Shown: positions 8,637-19,493, counted from the stretch's first letter. The stretch: 64,000 bases of DNA from Candidatus Nanopelagicus hibericus (GCF_002288005.1 NZ_CP016771.1:558001-622000), one strand, 5' to 3'. Numbers and translations are program-made. Notes: generated by a model from the sequence alone, not told the origin.

Positions 8637-8673
8637 TTCCTTTAACGATCCGTCCAGAGAGGCGGCGAAGGAG
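8637..8673 (+). promoter_or_regulatory. PyrR-binding RNA hairpin sequestering the pyrR ribosome binding site
   Basis: The leader holds GTCCAGAGAGGC (8652-8663), which matches the conserved PyrR-binding loop (UCCAGAGAGG). The upper stem pairs CCGTC with GGCGG around the loop CAGAGA. A lower stem pairs 8637-8642 (TTCCTT) with 8668-8673 (AAGGAG), and AAGGAG is the ribosome binding site of pyrR. Binding of PyrR with UMP/UTP would stabilise the hairpin and block translation. Translational PyrR control is known in mycobacteria; the pairing here is read from the sequence. Confidence 0.75.
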
Positions 8674-8679
8674 AAGTAA

Positions 8680-9201
8680 ATGGGTATATTGCTATCTGGC
8701 GCAGATATCGATCGCGCAATCAAACGCATTTCACATGAAATTCTTGAACACAATCAGGGGATAAATAATTTAGTTTTAATGGGCATTCCCACTCGGGGGG
8801 CTTACCTCGCTGATCGCATTGCTACTTTTATCGGCGAGATTGAAGGTTCAGTGGCAGTGGGTGTTCTTGATATCACTCTCCATCGGGATGATCTTCGACT
8901 TAGACCTCCTAAGCCCCTACTTCCCACAAAACTCCCACCCGGAGGGATTGAGGGTAAAGATCTAGTTTTAGTCGACGATGTTTTATTCTCTGGTAGAACA
9001 ATCCGCGCAGCATTAGATGCGATCGGTGAACTGGGTAGGCCAAAGAGTGTCCAACTCGCGGTGTTAGTGGACCGTGGACACAGGCAGCTACCGATTCGGG
9101 CAGATTATGTTGGTAAAAATATTCCAACCTCTATAACTGAGAGTGTGAAGGTGCACCTTTCAGAGTATGACGAAGAGGATCTTGTGGAGTTAATCAAATG
9201 A
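8680..9201 (+). CDS. pyrR: bifunctional pyr operon regulator / uracil phosphoribosyltransferase
   Basis: PyrR senses UMP/UTP and binds pyr leader RNA; many members also have uracil phosphoribosyltransferase activity. The PRPP loop [20 protein letters not shown] (near residues 95-115) is complete. The basic RNA-binding face includes [12 protein letters not shown] and [10 protein letters not shown]. Its length of 173 residues is normal. Its own mRNA carries the matching hairpin immediately upstream, so it probably represses itself and the operon. The end overlaps the pyrB ATG. Confidence 0.96.
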   Translation: MGILLSGADIDRAIKRISHEILEHNQGINNLVLMGIPTRGAYLADRIATFIGEIEGSVAVGVLDITLHRDDLRLRPPKPLLPTKLPPGGIEGKDLVLVDDVLFSGRTIRAALDAIGELGRPKSVQLAVLVDRGHRQLPIRADYVGKNIPTSITESVKVHLSEYDEEDLVELIK

Positions 9202-10148
9202 TCTCCGGGCACCTACTTTCCACAGCAGATTTATCAAAGGATGAAGCGTTAAATTTGTTAGCCACTGCAAAAGAGTTGGCGCAAATCACTGATGGTCCCA
9301 ATAAGAAACTACCAACCTTACGTGGCAAAACAATAGTAAATCTTTTTTTCGAAGATTCAACCAGAACTCGAATAAGTTTTGAAACAGCAGCAAAGCGATT
9401 ATCTGCAGATGTGATTAACTTTTCGGCGAAAGGATCTTCGGTCAGTAAGGGAGAAAGTTTGAAGGATACTGCTCAAACCTTGCAAGCAATGGGGGCCGAT
9501 GCGGTTGTGATCAGGCATGGCAGCTCTGGCGCAGCTAAGAGATTAGCTGATACGCAGTGGATACAAGCAGCTGTAATAAATGCTGGTGATGGAACGCATG
9601 AACATCCAACGCAAGCTTTGCTAGATGCCTTCACTATCAAGCAGCATCTAAGGCAGGATTCAAAAGATTTATCTGGGATCAAAGTATTGATTGTGGGAGA
9701 TATCCTTCACTCAAGAGTGGCGAGAAGTAATATTTTGCTGCTTACCAAGCTTGGCGCAGAGATAACATTGGTGGCTCCGCCAACATTATTACCAGTTGGA
9801 GTTTCAGATTGGCCAGTCAAAGTTTCCTACGATTTCGATGATGAGATCTCCAAATGTGATGTAGTGATGATGCTTCGTATCCAGTTAGAGCGGATGGCTG
9901 ACTCTTTCTTTCCATCCGCACAGGAGTACTCCCGTAGATACGGATTAAATTCAGCTCGACTGTCAAAGTTAGGCAAAGATGCAATTGTTATGCATCCAGG
10001 CCCGATGAATCGTGGTTTGGAAATATCAGCTGAAAGTGCGGACGATCTCAAATCGGTGATTATTGATCAAGTTAAAAATGGCGTAGCTATAAGAATGGCG
10101 GTTCTTTATGAATTACTTGGCGGCGCACCGCTAGGAGATAGCAAATGA
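9198..10148 (+). CDS. pyrB: aspartate carbamoyltransferase catalytic subunit
   Basis: PyrB makes carbamoyl aspartate from carbamoyl phosphate and aspartate. The carbamoyl-phosphate motif [13 protein letters not shown] (near residues 49-61), the [13 protein letters not shown] motif and the [12 protein letters not shown] block are all present. There is no pyrI gene, as expected for the actinobacterial enzyme. The gene overlaps its neighbours pyrR and pyrC by 4 nt on each side. Confidence 0.97.
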   Translation: MISGHLLSTADLSKDEALNLLATAKELAQITDGPNKKLPTLRGKTIVNLFFEDSTRTRISFETAAKRLSADVINFSAKGSSVSKGESLKDTAQTLQAMGADAVVIRHGSSGAAKRLADTQWIQAAVINAGDGTHEHPTQALLDAFTIKQHLRQDSKDLSGIKVLIVGDILHSRVARSNILLLTKLGAEITLVAPPTLLPVGVSDWPVKVSYDFDDEISKCDVVMMLRIQLERMADSFFPSAQEYSRRYGLNSARLSKLGKDAIVMHPGPMNRGLEISAESADDLKSVIIDQVKNGVAIRMAVLYELLGGAPLGDSK

Positions 10149-11434
10149 TTAATATCAATAACGCACAGCTCGCAAGTGGTGATTTGGTTGATGTGCAGAT
10201 TACTGATGGTTTGATCAGCAAAGTTACTGCAGCATCTGCAGGCAAAACAAAAGAGGGCATAGATGCCACCGGCAAGATGCTTCTACCTGGTTTAGTGGAT
10301 TTACATACACACTTGCGTGAGCCAGGACAAGAAGATGCTGAGACGGTCCTAACAGGATCAAAATCAGCAGCAGCTGGTGGGTTCACCGCTATTTCTTCCA
10401 TGGCAAATACCAATCCTGTGGCGGACACAGCGGGAGTTGTAGAACAGATTTATAGATTAGGGAAAGCGGCAGGGTTGTGTGATGTGAATCCAATTGGCGC
10501 AGTAACCAAGGGGTTGGATGGTGAGAAATTATCTGAAATTGGTGCCATGGCTGATTCGATCGCAAATGTAAGGATTTTTAGTGATGACGGTAAGTGTGTA
10601 TCAGATCCGTTAATTATGCGCCGAGCACTTGAATATGTTAAAACTTTTAATGGAATTATTGCTCAACATGCGCAGGAGCCACGTCTTACAGTTAATGCAC
10701 AGATGAACGAAGGAAGCGTTTCGGCTCGGATTGGCTTAAAAGGCTGGCCAGCGATTGCCGAGGAAGCAATTATCGCTAGAGATATTTTGCTGGCCGAACA
10801 TGTGCAATCAAGATTGCACATTTGTCATGTGACAACCGCTGGGGGAGTTGATCTAATTAGGTGGGCTAAAGCACGTGGGATACAAGTCACAGCTGAAGTT
10901 ACGCCACATCACCTGTTACTTACCGATGAATTAGTTGAGAATTATGATCCAATTTATAAGGTTAACCCACCACTTAGAACTCAAAAGGATGTAATGGCAT
11001 TGCGTGAGGGACTAGCTGAAGGAATCATCGATATTGTGGCAACAGATCATGCACCACACCCAACAGAGGATAAGGATTGTGAATGGCACTCAGCAGCCTT
11101 CGGAATGGTTGGTCTTGAAACTGCATTGTCGGTAGTGGTTAAAACCATGATTCAAAGTAATTTAATGAGCTGGTCTGATCTGGTAAATCGAATGTCGATC
11201 AAACCAGCAAAAATTGCCGGCTATCAACAACAGGGCCAAGAGATTGCAGTAAATAAACCAGCAAACTTAATATTGATAGATCCAACCGCCACTTGGCAGG
11301 TCAATGCGAAGAAATTGCATTCGAAAAGTAAAAACACTCCTTTTGGTGGGATGCAGTTACCTGCAACTGTCACTGATGTTTTTTATGGTGGAAAACAGGT
11401 AGTAGTAAATCGACAATTGGTAAACCAAGAATGA
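10145..11434 (+). CDS. pyrC: dihydroorotase
   Basis: PyrC cyclises carbamoyl aspartate to dihydroorotate. Metal ligands are visible in [13 protein letters not shown] (HxH), in [10 protein letters not shown], and in the aspartate of [15 protein letters not shown]. All catalytic elements are intact, so this is an active type I enzyme and not the pseudo-dihydroorotase found beside some PyrB proteins. Length is 429 residues. The next gene is carA directly; the small membrane-protein gene found between pyrC and carA in mycobacteria is absent. Confidence 0.96.
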   Translation: MININNAQLASGDLVDVQITDGLISKVTAASAGKTKEGIDATGKMLLPGLVDLHTHLREPGQEDAETVLTGSKSAAAGGFTAISSMANTNPVADTAGVVEQIYRLGKAAGLCDVNPIGAVTKGLDGEKLSEIGAMADSIANVRIFSDDGKCVSDPLIMRRALEYVKTFNGIIAQHAQEPRLTVNAQMNEGSVSARIGLKGWPAIAEEAIIARDILLAEHVQSRLHICHVTTAGGVDLIRWAKARGIQVTAEVTPHHLLLTDELVENYDPIYKVNPPLRTQKDVMALREGLAEGIIDIVATDHAPHPTEDKDCEWHSAAFGMVGLETALSVVVKTMIQSNLMSWSDLVNRMSIKPAKIAGYQQQGQEIAVNKPANLILIDPTATWQVNAKKLHSKSKNTPFGGMQLPATVTDVFYGGKQVVVNRQLVNQE

Positions 11435-11440
11435 AAATTG

Positions 11441-12589
11441 ATGAGTAAAAGAACTCCTGCTTATTTGGTTTTAGATGATGGCCGAATTTTTGAAGGGTTA
11501 TCTTGGGCAAAAGGTGGTGAAACTTTTGGTGAGGCAGTCTTTTCAACTGGGATGACTGGATATCAAGAAACTTTAACTGATCCTTCATATCACAAGCAGG
11601 TAGTGATCATGACCGCTCCCCATGTTGGTAATACTGGCGTCAACAAGAGCGATAAGGAATCAGAGAAAATTTGGGTTTCAGGTTTTGTGGTTAGAAATCC
11701 ATCGCCAGTTGCAAGCAATTGGCGGAGTGAGAAAACTTTAGAGCAAGAATTAATTGATGCCGAAGTTGTTGGAATTCAAGGCGTAGATACTCGGGCAATT
11801 ACTCGACATCTTAGAGATCGTGGCGCCATGCGTGTGGGAATTTTTAGTGAAACTTCCCTATCAAGAGAGGAGATGGTGATTAAAGTAAGACAAGCACCGA
11901 CAATGAGTGGCGCTTTTCTTGCAGCAGATGTTTCAACGAAGAAACCTTATATAGTAAATCCACCAAGGGGTGTAGCTACTCGTTTTAAAATTGCAGCGAT
12001 TGATCTTGGGATAAAGTCGGCAACTCCACGCGCGATGTCTAAAATAGGCATGCAGGTTCATGTCTTGCCAATTGATACAACATTTGAACAAATTAAATCC
12101 TTATCACCAGATGGAGTGTTTCTTTCAAATGGCCCTGGTGATCCATCGACTATGACATCGGTGGTTGAACTTGTGCGACAGGTGTTACAGCATGAGATTC
12201 CATTTTTTGGAATTTGTTTTGGCCATCAAATTTTAGGACGAGCTTTAGGCTTTGAAACTTATAAATTACCTTTTGGACACAGAGGTATTAATCAGCCAGT
12301 AATCGATTTAACAACTGGCAAAGTTGAGATTACTGCTCAGAATCATGGTTTCGCAGTGGCCGCGCCTAAGGATCACGATTTCAACACCGTATATGGAAAT
12401 GGGCGGGTTACTCATATTTCATTAAATGATTCAGTAGTAGAAGGTCTTGAATTAATTTCAATACCGGCTTTTTCCGTTCAATATCATCCAGAATCATGTG
12501 CCGGCCCACACGATGCATCATATTTATTTCAAAGATTTGCAGATTTAATGCAAGCTCCCAAACTAGGCTTAAAGGACATAAATGCCTAG
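11441..12589 (+). CDS. carA: carbamoyl-phosphate synthase small subunit
   Basis: CarA is the glutaminase subunit that hands ammonia to CarB. The class I glutamine amidotransferase triad is visible: the nucleophile Cys in [12 protein letters not shown], then the His and Glu in YHPES near the C-terminus. The N-terminal half carries the CPSase small-chain block [15 protein letters not shown] chose ATG 11441 over an in-frame TTG three bases earlier. The end overlaps carB by 8 nt. Confidence 0.96.
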   Translation: MSKRTPAYLVLDDGRIFEGLSWAKGGETFGEAVFSTGMTGYQETLTDPSYHKQVVIMTAPHVGNTGVNKSDKESEKIWVSGFVVRNPSPVASNWRSEKTLEQELIDAEVVGIQGVDTRAITRHLRDRGAMRVGIFSETSLSREEMVIKVRQAPTMSGAFLAADVSTKKPYIVNPPRGVATRFKIAAIDLGIKSATPRAMSKIGMQVHVLPIDTTFEQIKSLSPDGVFLSNGPGDPSTMTSVVELVRQVLQHEIPFFGICFGHQILGRALGFETYKLPFGHRGINQPVIDLTTGKVEITAQNHGFAVAAPKDHDFNTVYGNGRVTHISLNDSVVEGLELISIPAFSVQYHPESCAGPHDASYLFQRFADLMQAPKLGLKDINA

Positions 12590-15500
12590 AGATAAATCTA
12601 TTGAAAGTGTTTTGGTAATAGGCAGTGGGCCGATTGTCATTGGTCAAGCATGCGAGTTTGATTATTCTGGAACGCAAGCTTGCCGGGTTCTGCGGGCGGA
12701 AGGAATTAGAGTTATTTTGATTAACTCGAACCCAGCAACAATCATGACCGATCCAGAATTTGCTGATGCTACTTATATAGAACCAATTACACCTGAAGTA
12801 ATTGAGAAAATTTTAGAAAAAGAACGACCTAGTGCTGTATTAGCGACATTAGGTGGCCAGACCGCGCTAAATGCGGCAATGGCCTTACATGAGCGTGGCG
12901 CATTTGAAAAATATGGCACTCGTCTAATTGGAGCGGATGTTGATGCAATTAAACGTGGGGAGGATCGTGAGGTCTTCAAAAAAATTGTTGAGACAATTGG
13001 TGGCAAATCAGCTAGATCTAAAATATGTCATTCGATGCCGGAATGTCTGGAAGCCGCTACTGATTTAAAATATCCGGTGGTAGTGCGACCATCTTTCACT
13101 ATGGGTGGTCTGGGTTCTGGTATTGCTTACAACGAGTCTGATCTACAACAGATTGCAGGAGCTGGATTACGTCATAGTCCTACAACTGAGGTGTTGCTTG
13201 AAGAGTCAATAATCGGTTGGAAAGAGTATGAGCTTGAGGTAATGCGTGATCATAATGACAACGTAGTGATTGTTTGCAGTATTGAAAATGTTGAGCCGAT
13301 GGGTGTTCACACAGGAGATTCAATTACGGTGGCGCCAGCAATGACTTTAACCGATGTTGAGTATCAACAGTTACGAGATCTTTCTATTGCAATTATTCGC
13401 GAAGTGGGCGTTGCAACTGGTGGCTGTAATATTCAATTTGCAGTTAATCCACAGGATGGTCGAATTATTGTTATCGAAATGAACCCCCGAGTTTCACGCT
13501 CATCTGCACTTGCCTCTAAAGCAACTGGATTTCCAATCGCAAAAATCGCTACTAAATTGGCGATTGGTTACTCATTAGATGAAATTGACAACGATATTAC
13601 CAAGTCAACTCCGGCATCATTTGAGCCGGCACTGGATTATGTTGTGGTTAAAGTGCCGAGATTTGCCTTTGAAAAATTTCCCGAAGCCGACATCCGCTTA
13701 ACGACCACCATGAAAAGTGTCGGCGAAGTAATGGCGATTGGAAGAAGTTTTCCAGAGGCGCTACAAAAGGCAATGAGATCATTAGAAAAATTTGGTGCAG
13801 TTTTTACGTGGCAGCAGATGAATAAGGAAGACTTATTGACCAAAATTAGGGTCCCAACTGAGTTTAGGATGCAACAAGTTCAAATGGCGATGGCAAATGG
13901 CGCAACATTGCAGGAGGTTCACCAAGCTACCAAAATAGATCCTTGGTTTTTGGAGCAAATCAATCTAATTAACCTGCAAGCTGATCTAATATCAAAATCA
14001 GCTGAATTAACGAAAGATTTGCTTAGAGCCTCAAAAATGATGGGGTTTTCAGATTCGCAGATTGCAGCGTTGCGGAATACAGAAGAAGGCCAAATAAAAA
14101 ATGCTAGAGATAATTTTAAATTGCATCCAGTTTATAAAACGGTTGACACTTGCGCTGGTGAGTTTGCGGCGTTGACTCCATATTATTACTCAGCTTACGA
14201 TGATGAAAGTGAGGTGCTTCCAAGGAGTAAAACTGCTGTCATCATTCTAGGAAGTGGTCCTAACCGAATCGGCCAGGGTATTGAGTTTGACTACTCTTGT
14301 GTGCATGCCTCATTTGCATTACGTGAGGCGGGGTATGAAACGATCATGATTAATTGCAATCCTGAAACAGTTTCAACCGATTACGACACCTCCGATAGAT
14401 TGTATTTTGAACCTTTGACTTTAGAAGATGTTTTAGAGGTTATTGCAGCTGAATCAGCAGTTGGTCCTGTATTAGGTGTTATCGCACAACTTGGGGGGCA
14501 AACTCCTTTAGGACTAGCCCGCGGGTTATTAGATGCTGGCGTAAAAATCTTGGGAACTTCACCAGATGCTATCGACATGGCTGAAGAGCGTGGAGCATTT
14601 GGAAAATTGCTGAACGAAAATAATTTATCAGCACCAGAATTTGGAATGGCTAATTCATATAATGAATCAGTACAGATTGCGGCCAAGATTGGATATCCAG
14701 TTTTGGTTAGACCTTCATACGTTTTAGGTGGCCGGGGTATGGAGATTGTTTATGACGAGGAATCCTTGCGGGGTTTCATTGAAAAGGCGACTGCGATTAC
14801 ACCAAATCATCCAGTTCTAATTGATAAATTCCTTGATGATGCAATTGAGATAGATGTTGATGCTTTATATGATGGCGATGAACTCTACCTAGCAGGTGTC
14901 ATGGAGCATATTGAAGAGGCTGGAGTGCACTCGGGGGACTCTGCTTGCGTACTGCCAAGTACATCTTTAGATAATGATGTTCTATCTGAAATTAGACAAG
15001 CAACGGAGAAGATTGCGAAGGATGTCGGAGTTAAAGGATTGATTAACATTCAATTTGCGGTAACACGAGCTTCGAGGAAACTCTATGTTTTAGAGGCGAA
15101 TCCAAGAGCATCCCGCACGGTGCCTTTTGTTGCCAAGGCAACTGGAGTTGGACTTGCAAAAGCAGCAGCATTAATAGCAACTGGAAAAAAGATAGTAGAT
15201 CTACGTAAAGAAAAAGTTTTACCTGCTTCCGGTGATGGTAAGCCAAATGGAGTATCAGTAAAAGAAGCGGTGTTGCCATTCAATAGATTTAGAAGAGTAG
15301 ATGGTACGGGGGTGGATACAGTCCTAGGCCCGGAGATGAAATCAACTGGAGAAGTAATGGGAATAGCTAACAATTTCGGCTTAGCATTTGCTAAAAGTCA
15401 GACAGCAGCATTTGGCCCGCTTCCAAAATCTGGTTCAGTCTTCATCTCACTATCGCAAAATGACAAAGAGGAAGGTTGGAGAGCTGCTCGGGATTTGCAC

Positions 15501-15833
15501 CAAATTGGTTTCAAGCTTTACACCACGGCAGGCACCCATGATTTTTTACAAGAAAAAGGTATTCCCTCTGAAAAAGTTAGAAAGAATTCGGATCCAGCAT
15601 CAGATAAACTTTCATCGAGTGAAATAATCACTAATGGAATGGTGCAGCTGGTTATCAACACTCCGCTTGGACGTGGTTCTCGGCAGGATGGTTTTTTGAT
15701 TAGAACAGCAGCAGTATCTAGATCGGTGCCCTGCATTACCACCATCCCTGGATTTAAAGCAGCGGTTGCAGGCATCACCGCATTACAAGATGCTGATTTT
15801 TCCATCAAATCACTGCAAGAGTGGATGAGTTGA
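12582..15833 (+). CDS. carB: carbamoyl-phosphate synthase large subunit
   Basis: CarB makes carbamoyl phosphate from bicarbonate, ammonia and two ATP. At 1083 residues it has the full duplicated architecture. Both halves open with a matching [15 protein letters not shown] / [14 protein letters not shown] motif, followed by ATP-grasp domains ([14 protein letters not shown] and [14 protein letters not shown]). The C-terminal allosteric MGS-like domain starts near residue 935. The TGA overlaps the pyrK ATG. Confidence 0.97.
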   Translation: MPRDKSIESVLVIGSGPIVIGQACEFDYSGTQACRVLRAEGIRVILINSNPATIMTDPEFADATYIEPITPEVIEKILEKERPSAVLATLGGQTALNAAMALHERGAFEKYGTRLIGADVDAIKRGEDREVFKKIVETIGGKSARSKICHSMPECLEAATDLKYPVVVRPSFTMGGLGSGIAYNESDLQQIAGAGLRHSPTTEVLLEESIIGWKEYELEVMRDHNDNVVIVCSIENVEPMGVHTGDSITVAPAMTLTDVEYQQLRDLSIAIIREVGVATGGCNIQFAVNPQDGRIIVIEMNPRVSRSSALASKATGFPIAKIATKLAIGYSLDEIDNDITKSTPASFEPALDYVVVKVPRFAFEKFPEADIRLTTTMKSVGEVMAIGRSFPEALQKAMRSLEKFGAVFTWQQMNKEDLLTKIRVPTEFRMQQVQMAMANGATLQEVHQATKIDPWFLEQINLINLQADLISKSAELTKDLLRASKMMGFSDSQIAALRNTEEGQIKNARDNFKLHPVYKTVDTCAGEFAALTPYYYSAYDDESEVLPRSKTAVIILGSGPNRIGQGIEFDYSCVHASFALREAGYETIMINCNPETVSTDYDTSDRLYFEPLTLEDVLEVIAAESAVGPVLGVIAQLGGQTPLGLARGLLDAGVKILGTSPDAIDMAEERGAFGKLLNENNLSAPEFGMANSYNESVQIAAKIGYPVLVRPSYVLGGRGMEIVYDEESLRGFIEKATAITPNHPVLIDKFLDDAIEIDVDALYDGDELYLAGVMEHIEEAGVHSGDSACVLPSTSLDNDVLSEIRQATEKIAKDVGVKGLINIQFAVTRASRKLYVLEANPRASRTVPFVAKATGVGLAKAAALIATGKKIVDLRKEKVLPASGDGKPNGVSVKEAVLPFNRFRRVDGTGVDTVLGPEMKSTGEVMGIANNFGLAFAKSQTAAFGPLPKSGSVFISLSQNDKEEGWRAARDLHQIGFKLYTTAGTHDFLQEKGIPSEKVRKNSDPASDKLSSSEIITNGMVQLVINTPLGRGSRQDGFLIRTAAVSRSVPCITTIPGFKAAVAGITALQDADFSIKSLQEWMS

Positions 15834-16678
15834 TGAGTATGCAGAAAATTAACAAAAGTGCAGTACAAATGCAGGCTGAAGTTATAGGTAACAAAAAAGT
15901 CGGACCTTATCACCATATTGTTTTTGCAGTTGGCGAAATGGCTTCAAACTCTAGACCCGGTAATTTTGTTGCTATCTCTATTGGAGGGGAAGCAACTTCA
16001 TTAATTTTGCGTAGAGCGTTTGCAATCTATCGAGCTATCGATAAAGGTGTAATGGGAGGCAGCATTGAATTAGTAATTGCTCCATACGGGCAAGGTAGCA
16101 AATGGTTGTGTTCGAGAAATGTGGGAGATTTTGTTGATCTAGTTGGTCCGCTTGGAACATCCTTTGGATTACCAACAACTAATGCAAACACCATGTTGAT
16201 TGGTGGTGGATATGGTTCAGCCCCACTTTTTGCACTGGCAGAGGTGTTAAAAAATCGCGGGTGCCGAGTTGATATGGTTTTGGGCGCGAGTACTGCAAAT
16301 AAAATCTACGCACCGCTTGAAGGAAAACGTAGCGTCTCCTCACTAACGCTGACTACTGATGATGGTAGTGCAGGTATACATGGTCAAATAAGTGAGGCGA
16401 TTCCCAGACTTTTAAGAGAGTTTGGAACAGAGGTGATCTATTCATGTGGTCCAATGGGAATGCTTTCAGCGATTGCCAAAATTGCAGATGAGTTTGATAT
16501 TGCACACCAGTGCGCTGTAGAAGAGGCCATGGCTTGTGGAATTGGTGTTTGCATGACATGCGTCGTGCCTGTGAAAGATCCAAGTGGCATCAAGATGGTT
16601 AGGTCTTGTATCGATGGGCCTGTAATGGATGGGTCACAGATCATTTGGGATAAAAAAGATGTATTGGATGCGTTATAA
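15833..16678 (+). CDS. pyrK: dihydroorotate dehydrogenase electron-transfer subunit (PyrK)
   Basis: PyrK passes electrons from the class 1B dihydroorotate dehydrogenase through FAD and a [2Fe-2S] cluster to NAD+. The FAD domain (LRRAFAIYRA, similar to RxxS-type flavin motifs) and the NAD-binding segment MLIGGGYGSAPLFALAEVL are visible. The cluster cysteines appear in ACGIGVCMTCVVPV plus a later Cys in VRSCIDGP. I use ATG 15833, which overlaps the carB stop, rather than GTG 15821. The gene implies an NAD+-linked pathway in place of the quinone-linked class 2 enzyme. Confidence 0.92.
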   Translation: MSMQKINKSAVQMQAEVIGNKKVGPYHHIVFAVGEMASNSRPGNFVAISIGGEATSLILRRAFAIYRAIDKGVMGGSIELVIAPYGQGSKWLCSRNVGDFVDLVGPLGTSFGLPTTNANTMLIGGGYGSAPLFALAEVLKNRGCRVDMVLGASTANKIYAPLEGKRSVSSLTLTTDDGSAGIHGQISEAIPRLLREFGTEVIYSCGPMGMLSAIAKIADEFDIAHQCAVEEAMACGIGVCMTCVVPVKDPSGIKMVRSCIDGPVMDGSQIIWDKKDVLDAL

Positions 16679-16679
16679 A

Positions 16680-17612
16680 ATGAGCGTTTTGGATTTTTCA
16701 ACTAAGATCGGTAGCAAGAGATTTTCTAATCCAATCTTTACCGCCAGTGGATGTGCGAGTTCAGGCCAAGAGTTGGCTCAATTCTTTCCATTAACCGAAC
16801 TTGGTGCGATTGTTACAAAATCTATTATGACTAAACCACGCACCGGTAGAGCAACTCCTCGAATGGCTGAAACCCCCAGCGGCATGCTTAATTCAATTGG
16901 ATTACAAGGGCCTGGTATCCATACTTTTCTTGAGAGGGATATTCCTTGGTTAGTTGAGAATAAAGTAAAAGTAATAGTTTCAATCGCAGGTGAAACTGTT
17001 GATGAGTATGGAGTTCTGGCACGAAGGTTACGAGCGGTGGCAGGTATTAGTGCTGTCGAAGTCAATATTTCCTGCCCAAATGTTGAAAACAGAGGTCAGG
17101 TTTTCGCTTGCCACCCAGAAAGTGCTGTAGCGGTGATAGAAGCGGTTAGAAGAAATATTGGGGGTGAGCTACCAATTGTCGCGAAATTATCGCCAGATGT
17201 CACAGACATCGTTGCAATCGCGGCTTCAGTAATCAATGTGGGTGTAGATGGTTTAGCGCTAATAAATACCTTACTTGGCATGGTGATTGACACAAATACT
17301 ATGAAACCAAAGCTTACGGGAAAGACTGGTGGATTATCTGGACCCGCAATCAGGCCAATTGCAGTGCGTGCGATTTATCAAGTCCACCAAGCCTTTCCCA
17401 ACATTCCAATTGTTGGCATGGGTGGTGTTTCTAGTGGCCGTGATGCATTCGAATTGGTATTGGCTGGCGCAAGCGCAATTTCTATTGGAACAGCTAATTT
17501 TTCCAATCCTTCAGCCGCAATAAACATTAAAAATGAATTATCTGCATTACTGACGGAACGAGGATTTAATGATTTTCGTGATGCTATTGGTTTTGCCCAT
17601 CGAGGAATTTAA
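16680..17612 (+). CDS. pyrD: dihydroorotate dehydrogenase, class 1B catalytic subunit
   Basis: PyrD oxidises dihydroorotate to orotate with FMN. The active-site cysteine lies in VNISCPNVENRG, typical of class 1 enzymes (class 2 uses serine). The FMN phosphate loop GMGGVSSGRDAFE and the segment INTLLGMVIDT support this. ATG 16680 gives the normal N-terminus; the longer frame to 16629 runs into pyrK. The adjacent pyrK makes class 1B the natural assignment. Its stop overlaps the pyrF start (TAATG). Confidence 0.94.
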   Translation: MSVLDFSTKIGSKRFSNPIFTASGCASSGQELAQFFPLTELGAIVTKSIMTKPRTGRATPRMAETPSGMLNSIGLQGPGIHTFLERDIPWLVENKVKVIVSIAGETVDEYGVLARRLRAVAGISAVEVNISCPNVENRGQVFACHPESAVAVIEAVRRNIGGELPIVAKLSPDVTDIVAIAASVINVGVDGLALINTLLGMVIDTNTMKPKLTGKTGGLSGPAIRPIAVRAIYQVHQAFPNIPIVGMGGVSSGRDAFELVLAGASAISIGTANFSNPSAAINIKNELSALLTERGFNDFRDAIGFAHRGI

Positions 17613-18304
17613 TGAAACTGCCAGTAATTCTCGCACTTGACACCAAGGATCTAACTCAAGCTTCAGAGTGGATTGAAGCCAGCATTGATTCAATTGATCA
17701 TTTTAAGATTGGACTAGAGTTCTATTTGAAACATGGAAGAGTCGGAATTGAACAATTAAGGCAAAAGAATGATTTTAATCTTTTTCTTGATTTAAAGTTG
17801 CATGATATCCCCAACACAGTAAAAGGTGCGGTTGAAGCAGTTTCCTCTTTATCTCCAAAATTCTTATCAGTTCATGCCTCCGGCGGCAGTAAAATGATTT
17901 CCGCTGCTAAAGCGGCTCTGCCTAATGGTTCAATAACTGCAATCACAGTTCTAACCTCGTTTTCAGAAGAGGATTTCTCTAGATTAGGAATGGCTGGGAG
18001 TATTTCTGAAACAGCAAAAAATTGGGGGAGCATTAGTCTTGCAGCGGGGGCAACTTCATTAGTTTGCTCACCTTTTGAGGTTTCACAATTGCGGTCAATT
18101 GCTGGTTCTGCCATTTTAATAACTCCTGGTGTACGAGTTGAGGGCGATGATGTGGGGGACCAAGCCCGAGTGATGTCGCCAAAGAGCGCACTTGCTGCCG
18201 GGGCAAATTTTGTTGTGATAGGTCGTTCAATTACTGGTGAATGGGATGGCACGGACAAAAAAATGCGGAAGAAAATTGAACTCATAGCAAAATCTTTGGA
18301 ATGA
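17612..18304 (+). CDS. pyrF: orotidine 5'-phosphate decarboxylase
   Basis: PyrF decarboxylates OMP to UMP. The catalytic D-K-x-x-D motif is clear in LDLKLHDIPNTV near residue 60, with the phosphate-binding VIGRSIT near the end. This compact type I form (230 residues) has the N-terminal ALDTKD, whereas mycobacteria carry the longer type II PyrF. It ends inside the start of the mIHF-Gmk gene (ATGA overlap). Confidence 0.95.
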   Translation: MKLPVILALDTKDLTQASEWIEASIDSIDHFKIGLEFYLKHGRVGIEQLRQKNDFNLFLDLKLHDIPNTVKGAVEAVSSLSPKFLSVHASGGSKMISAAKAALPNGSITAITVLTSFSEEDFSRLGMAGSISETAKNWGSISLAAGATSLVCSPFEVSQLRSIAGSAILITPGVRVEGDDVGDQARVMSPKSALAAGANFVVIGRSITGEWDGTDKKMRKKIELIAKSLE

Positions 18305-19173
18305 CCATGTTACCGCCAAGACTAAGCCGCAGATCCAGACGCAAAGCGGGTGAAGCTGCAGTATCAGCACGACAGGAGCGTGCCAGAGTAAAGGAATTGA
18401 TTACAAAAGGTGAGATTTACTTCTTTGATCTATTCAAAGATGAGCGCAAATCAATTTTACGGATGAAACTTATTGATCTACTGCAATCGGTTCCAGGCAT
18501 CGGCAAGAGTAGAGCGGAGGTAATTTTAGATAGAACTGGAATCTCACATTCACGTAGAATTGGCGGTGTTGGGCATAGACAACTTGAACTACTACGTCAG
18601 GAGTTTTTATTGATCAAGAACTCTCCTAAAAGTGGGCGTCTATTGGTTGTCTCTGGGCCAAGTGGTGTTGGTAAAAGCACCATCACCAATAAATTACGCA
18701 ATGATGATCGATTTTGGATATCGGTTTCAGCAACGACAAGAGAAATTAGATCTGGTGAGCAAAATGGCGTGGATTACCATTTTGTCAGCAATGAGCATTT
18801 TGACCGGATGATTACTAAGAATGAGTTTTTAGAATGGGCTAGTTTTGCTGGTGCTAAATATGGAACTCCTAAGAAAGCTGTTAATGATGCTTTAATGGAT
18901 GGCAAAAATGTGGTTTTGGAAATTGAGCTAAATGGGGCACGTCAAGTGCGAAAAAATTCAAAGAACGCGATATTGGTTTTTATCAAACCTCCCTCATGGG
19001 AGGAGTTAACGGCTAGATTAATCAAAAGAGGGACAGAGTCCGAACAATCAACGCAAGCTCGGTTAGATCGGGCTAAAGAGGAGTTATTAGCCGCCTCTGA
19101 GTTTGATCATGTAGTAATAAACCACCAAGTAGATCAATCTGTGTCGGAACTGGTATCTTTAGCCCTTCGCTAG
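18301..19173 (+). CDS. gmk: fusion protein: actinobacterial integration host factor (mIHF) + guanylate kinase
   Basis: One uninterrupted 290-codon frame encodes two proteins that are separate neighbours (mihF, gmk) in mycobacteria. Residues 3-100 match mIHF: a basic N-terminal helix, LLQSVPGIGKSRAEVIL (helix-hairpin-helix-like), and RRIGGVGHRQLELLRQEF, a DNA-binding tail. Residues 110-290 are guanylate kinase: P-loop SGPSGVGKST, then SATTREIRSGEQNGVDYHFV, EFLEWA and LEIELNGARQV. There is no stop or frameshift between them. An in-frame TTG at 18610 has CAGGAG six bases upstream, so free Gmk might also be made. The kinase converts GMP to GDP; the IHF part would bind DNA. Confidence 0.88.
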   Translation: MTMLPPRLSRRSRRKAGEAAVSARQERARVKELITKGEIYFFDLFKDERKSILRMKLIDLLQSVPGIGKSRAEVILDRTGISHSRRIGGVGHRQLELLRQEFLLIKNSPKSGRLLVVSGPSGVGKSTITNKLRNDDRFWISVSATTREIRSGEQNGVDYHFVSNEHFDRMITKNEFLEWASFAGAKYGTPKKAVNDALMDGKNVVLEIELNGARQVRKNSKNAILVFIKPPSWEELTARLIKRGTESEQSTQARLDRAKEELLAASEFDHVVINHQVDQSVSELVSLALR

Positions 19174-19205
19174 GCAATAATTCTTGAAAAAAGGGGCATT
19201 ACCGC

Positions 19206-19484
19206 ATGAGCAATCAAGCACTAGATGGAATTACTAATCCACCAATCGACGCGTTATTAGATAAAGCTGGATCGAAATATAGCTTGGTACTTTATGCAGC
19301 TAAGCGAGCCCGCCAAATTAATGCATACTATTCACAACTTGGTGAGGGATTATTGGAATATGTGGGGCCACTGGTCGAAACTTATGTGCATGAAAAACCA
19401 TTATCTATTGCGTTAAGAGAAATCAACGATGGCTTGCTTACTATTGAGAATTTAGAACCAAAGCAAACTCCTACAGCTGGCTAA
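19206..19484 (+). CDS. rpoZ: DNA-directed RNA polymerase omega subunit
   Basis: Omega helps fold and stabilise the beta' subunit. The 92-residue protein has the conserved N-terminal block [28 protein letters not shown], where the first part contacts beta', and a short acidic C-terminal tail. An AAGGGG ribosome binding site precedes the ATG. The order gmk-rpoZ-coaBC-metK-priA is the standard actinobacterial one. Confidence 0.95.
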   Translation: MSNQALDGITNPPIDALLDKAGSKYSLVLYAAKRARQINAYYSQLGEGLLEYVGPLVETYVHEKPLSIALREINDGLLTIENLEPKQTPTAG

Positions 19485-19493
19485 TTAATTACC

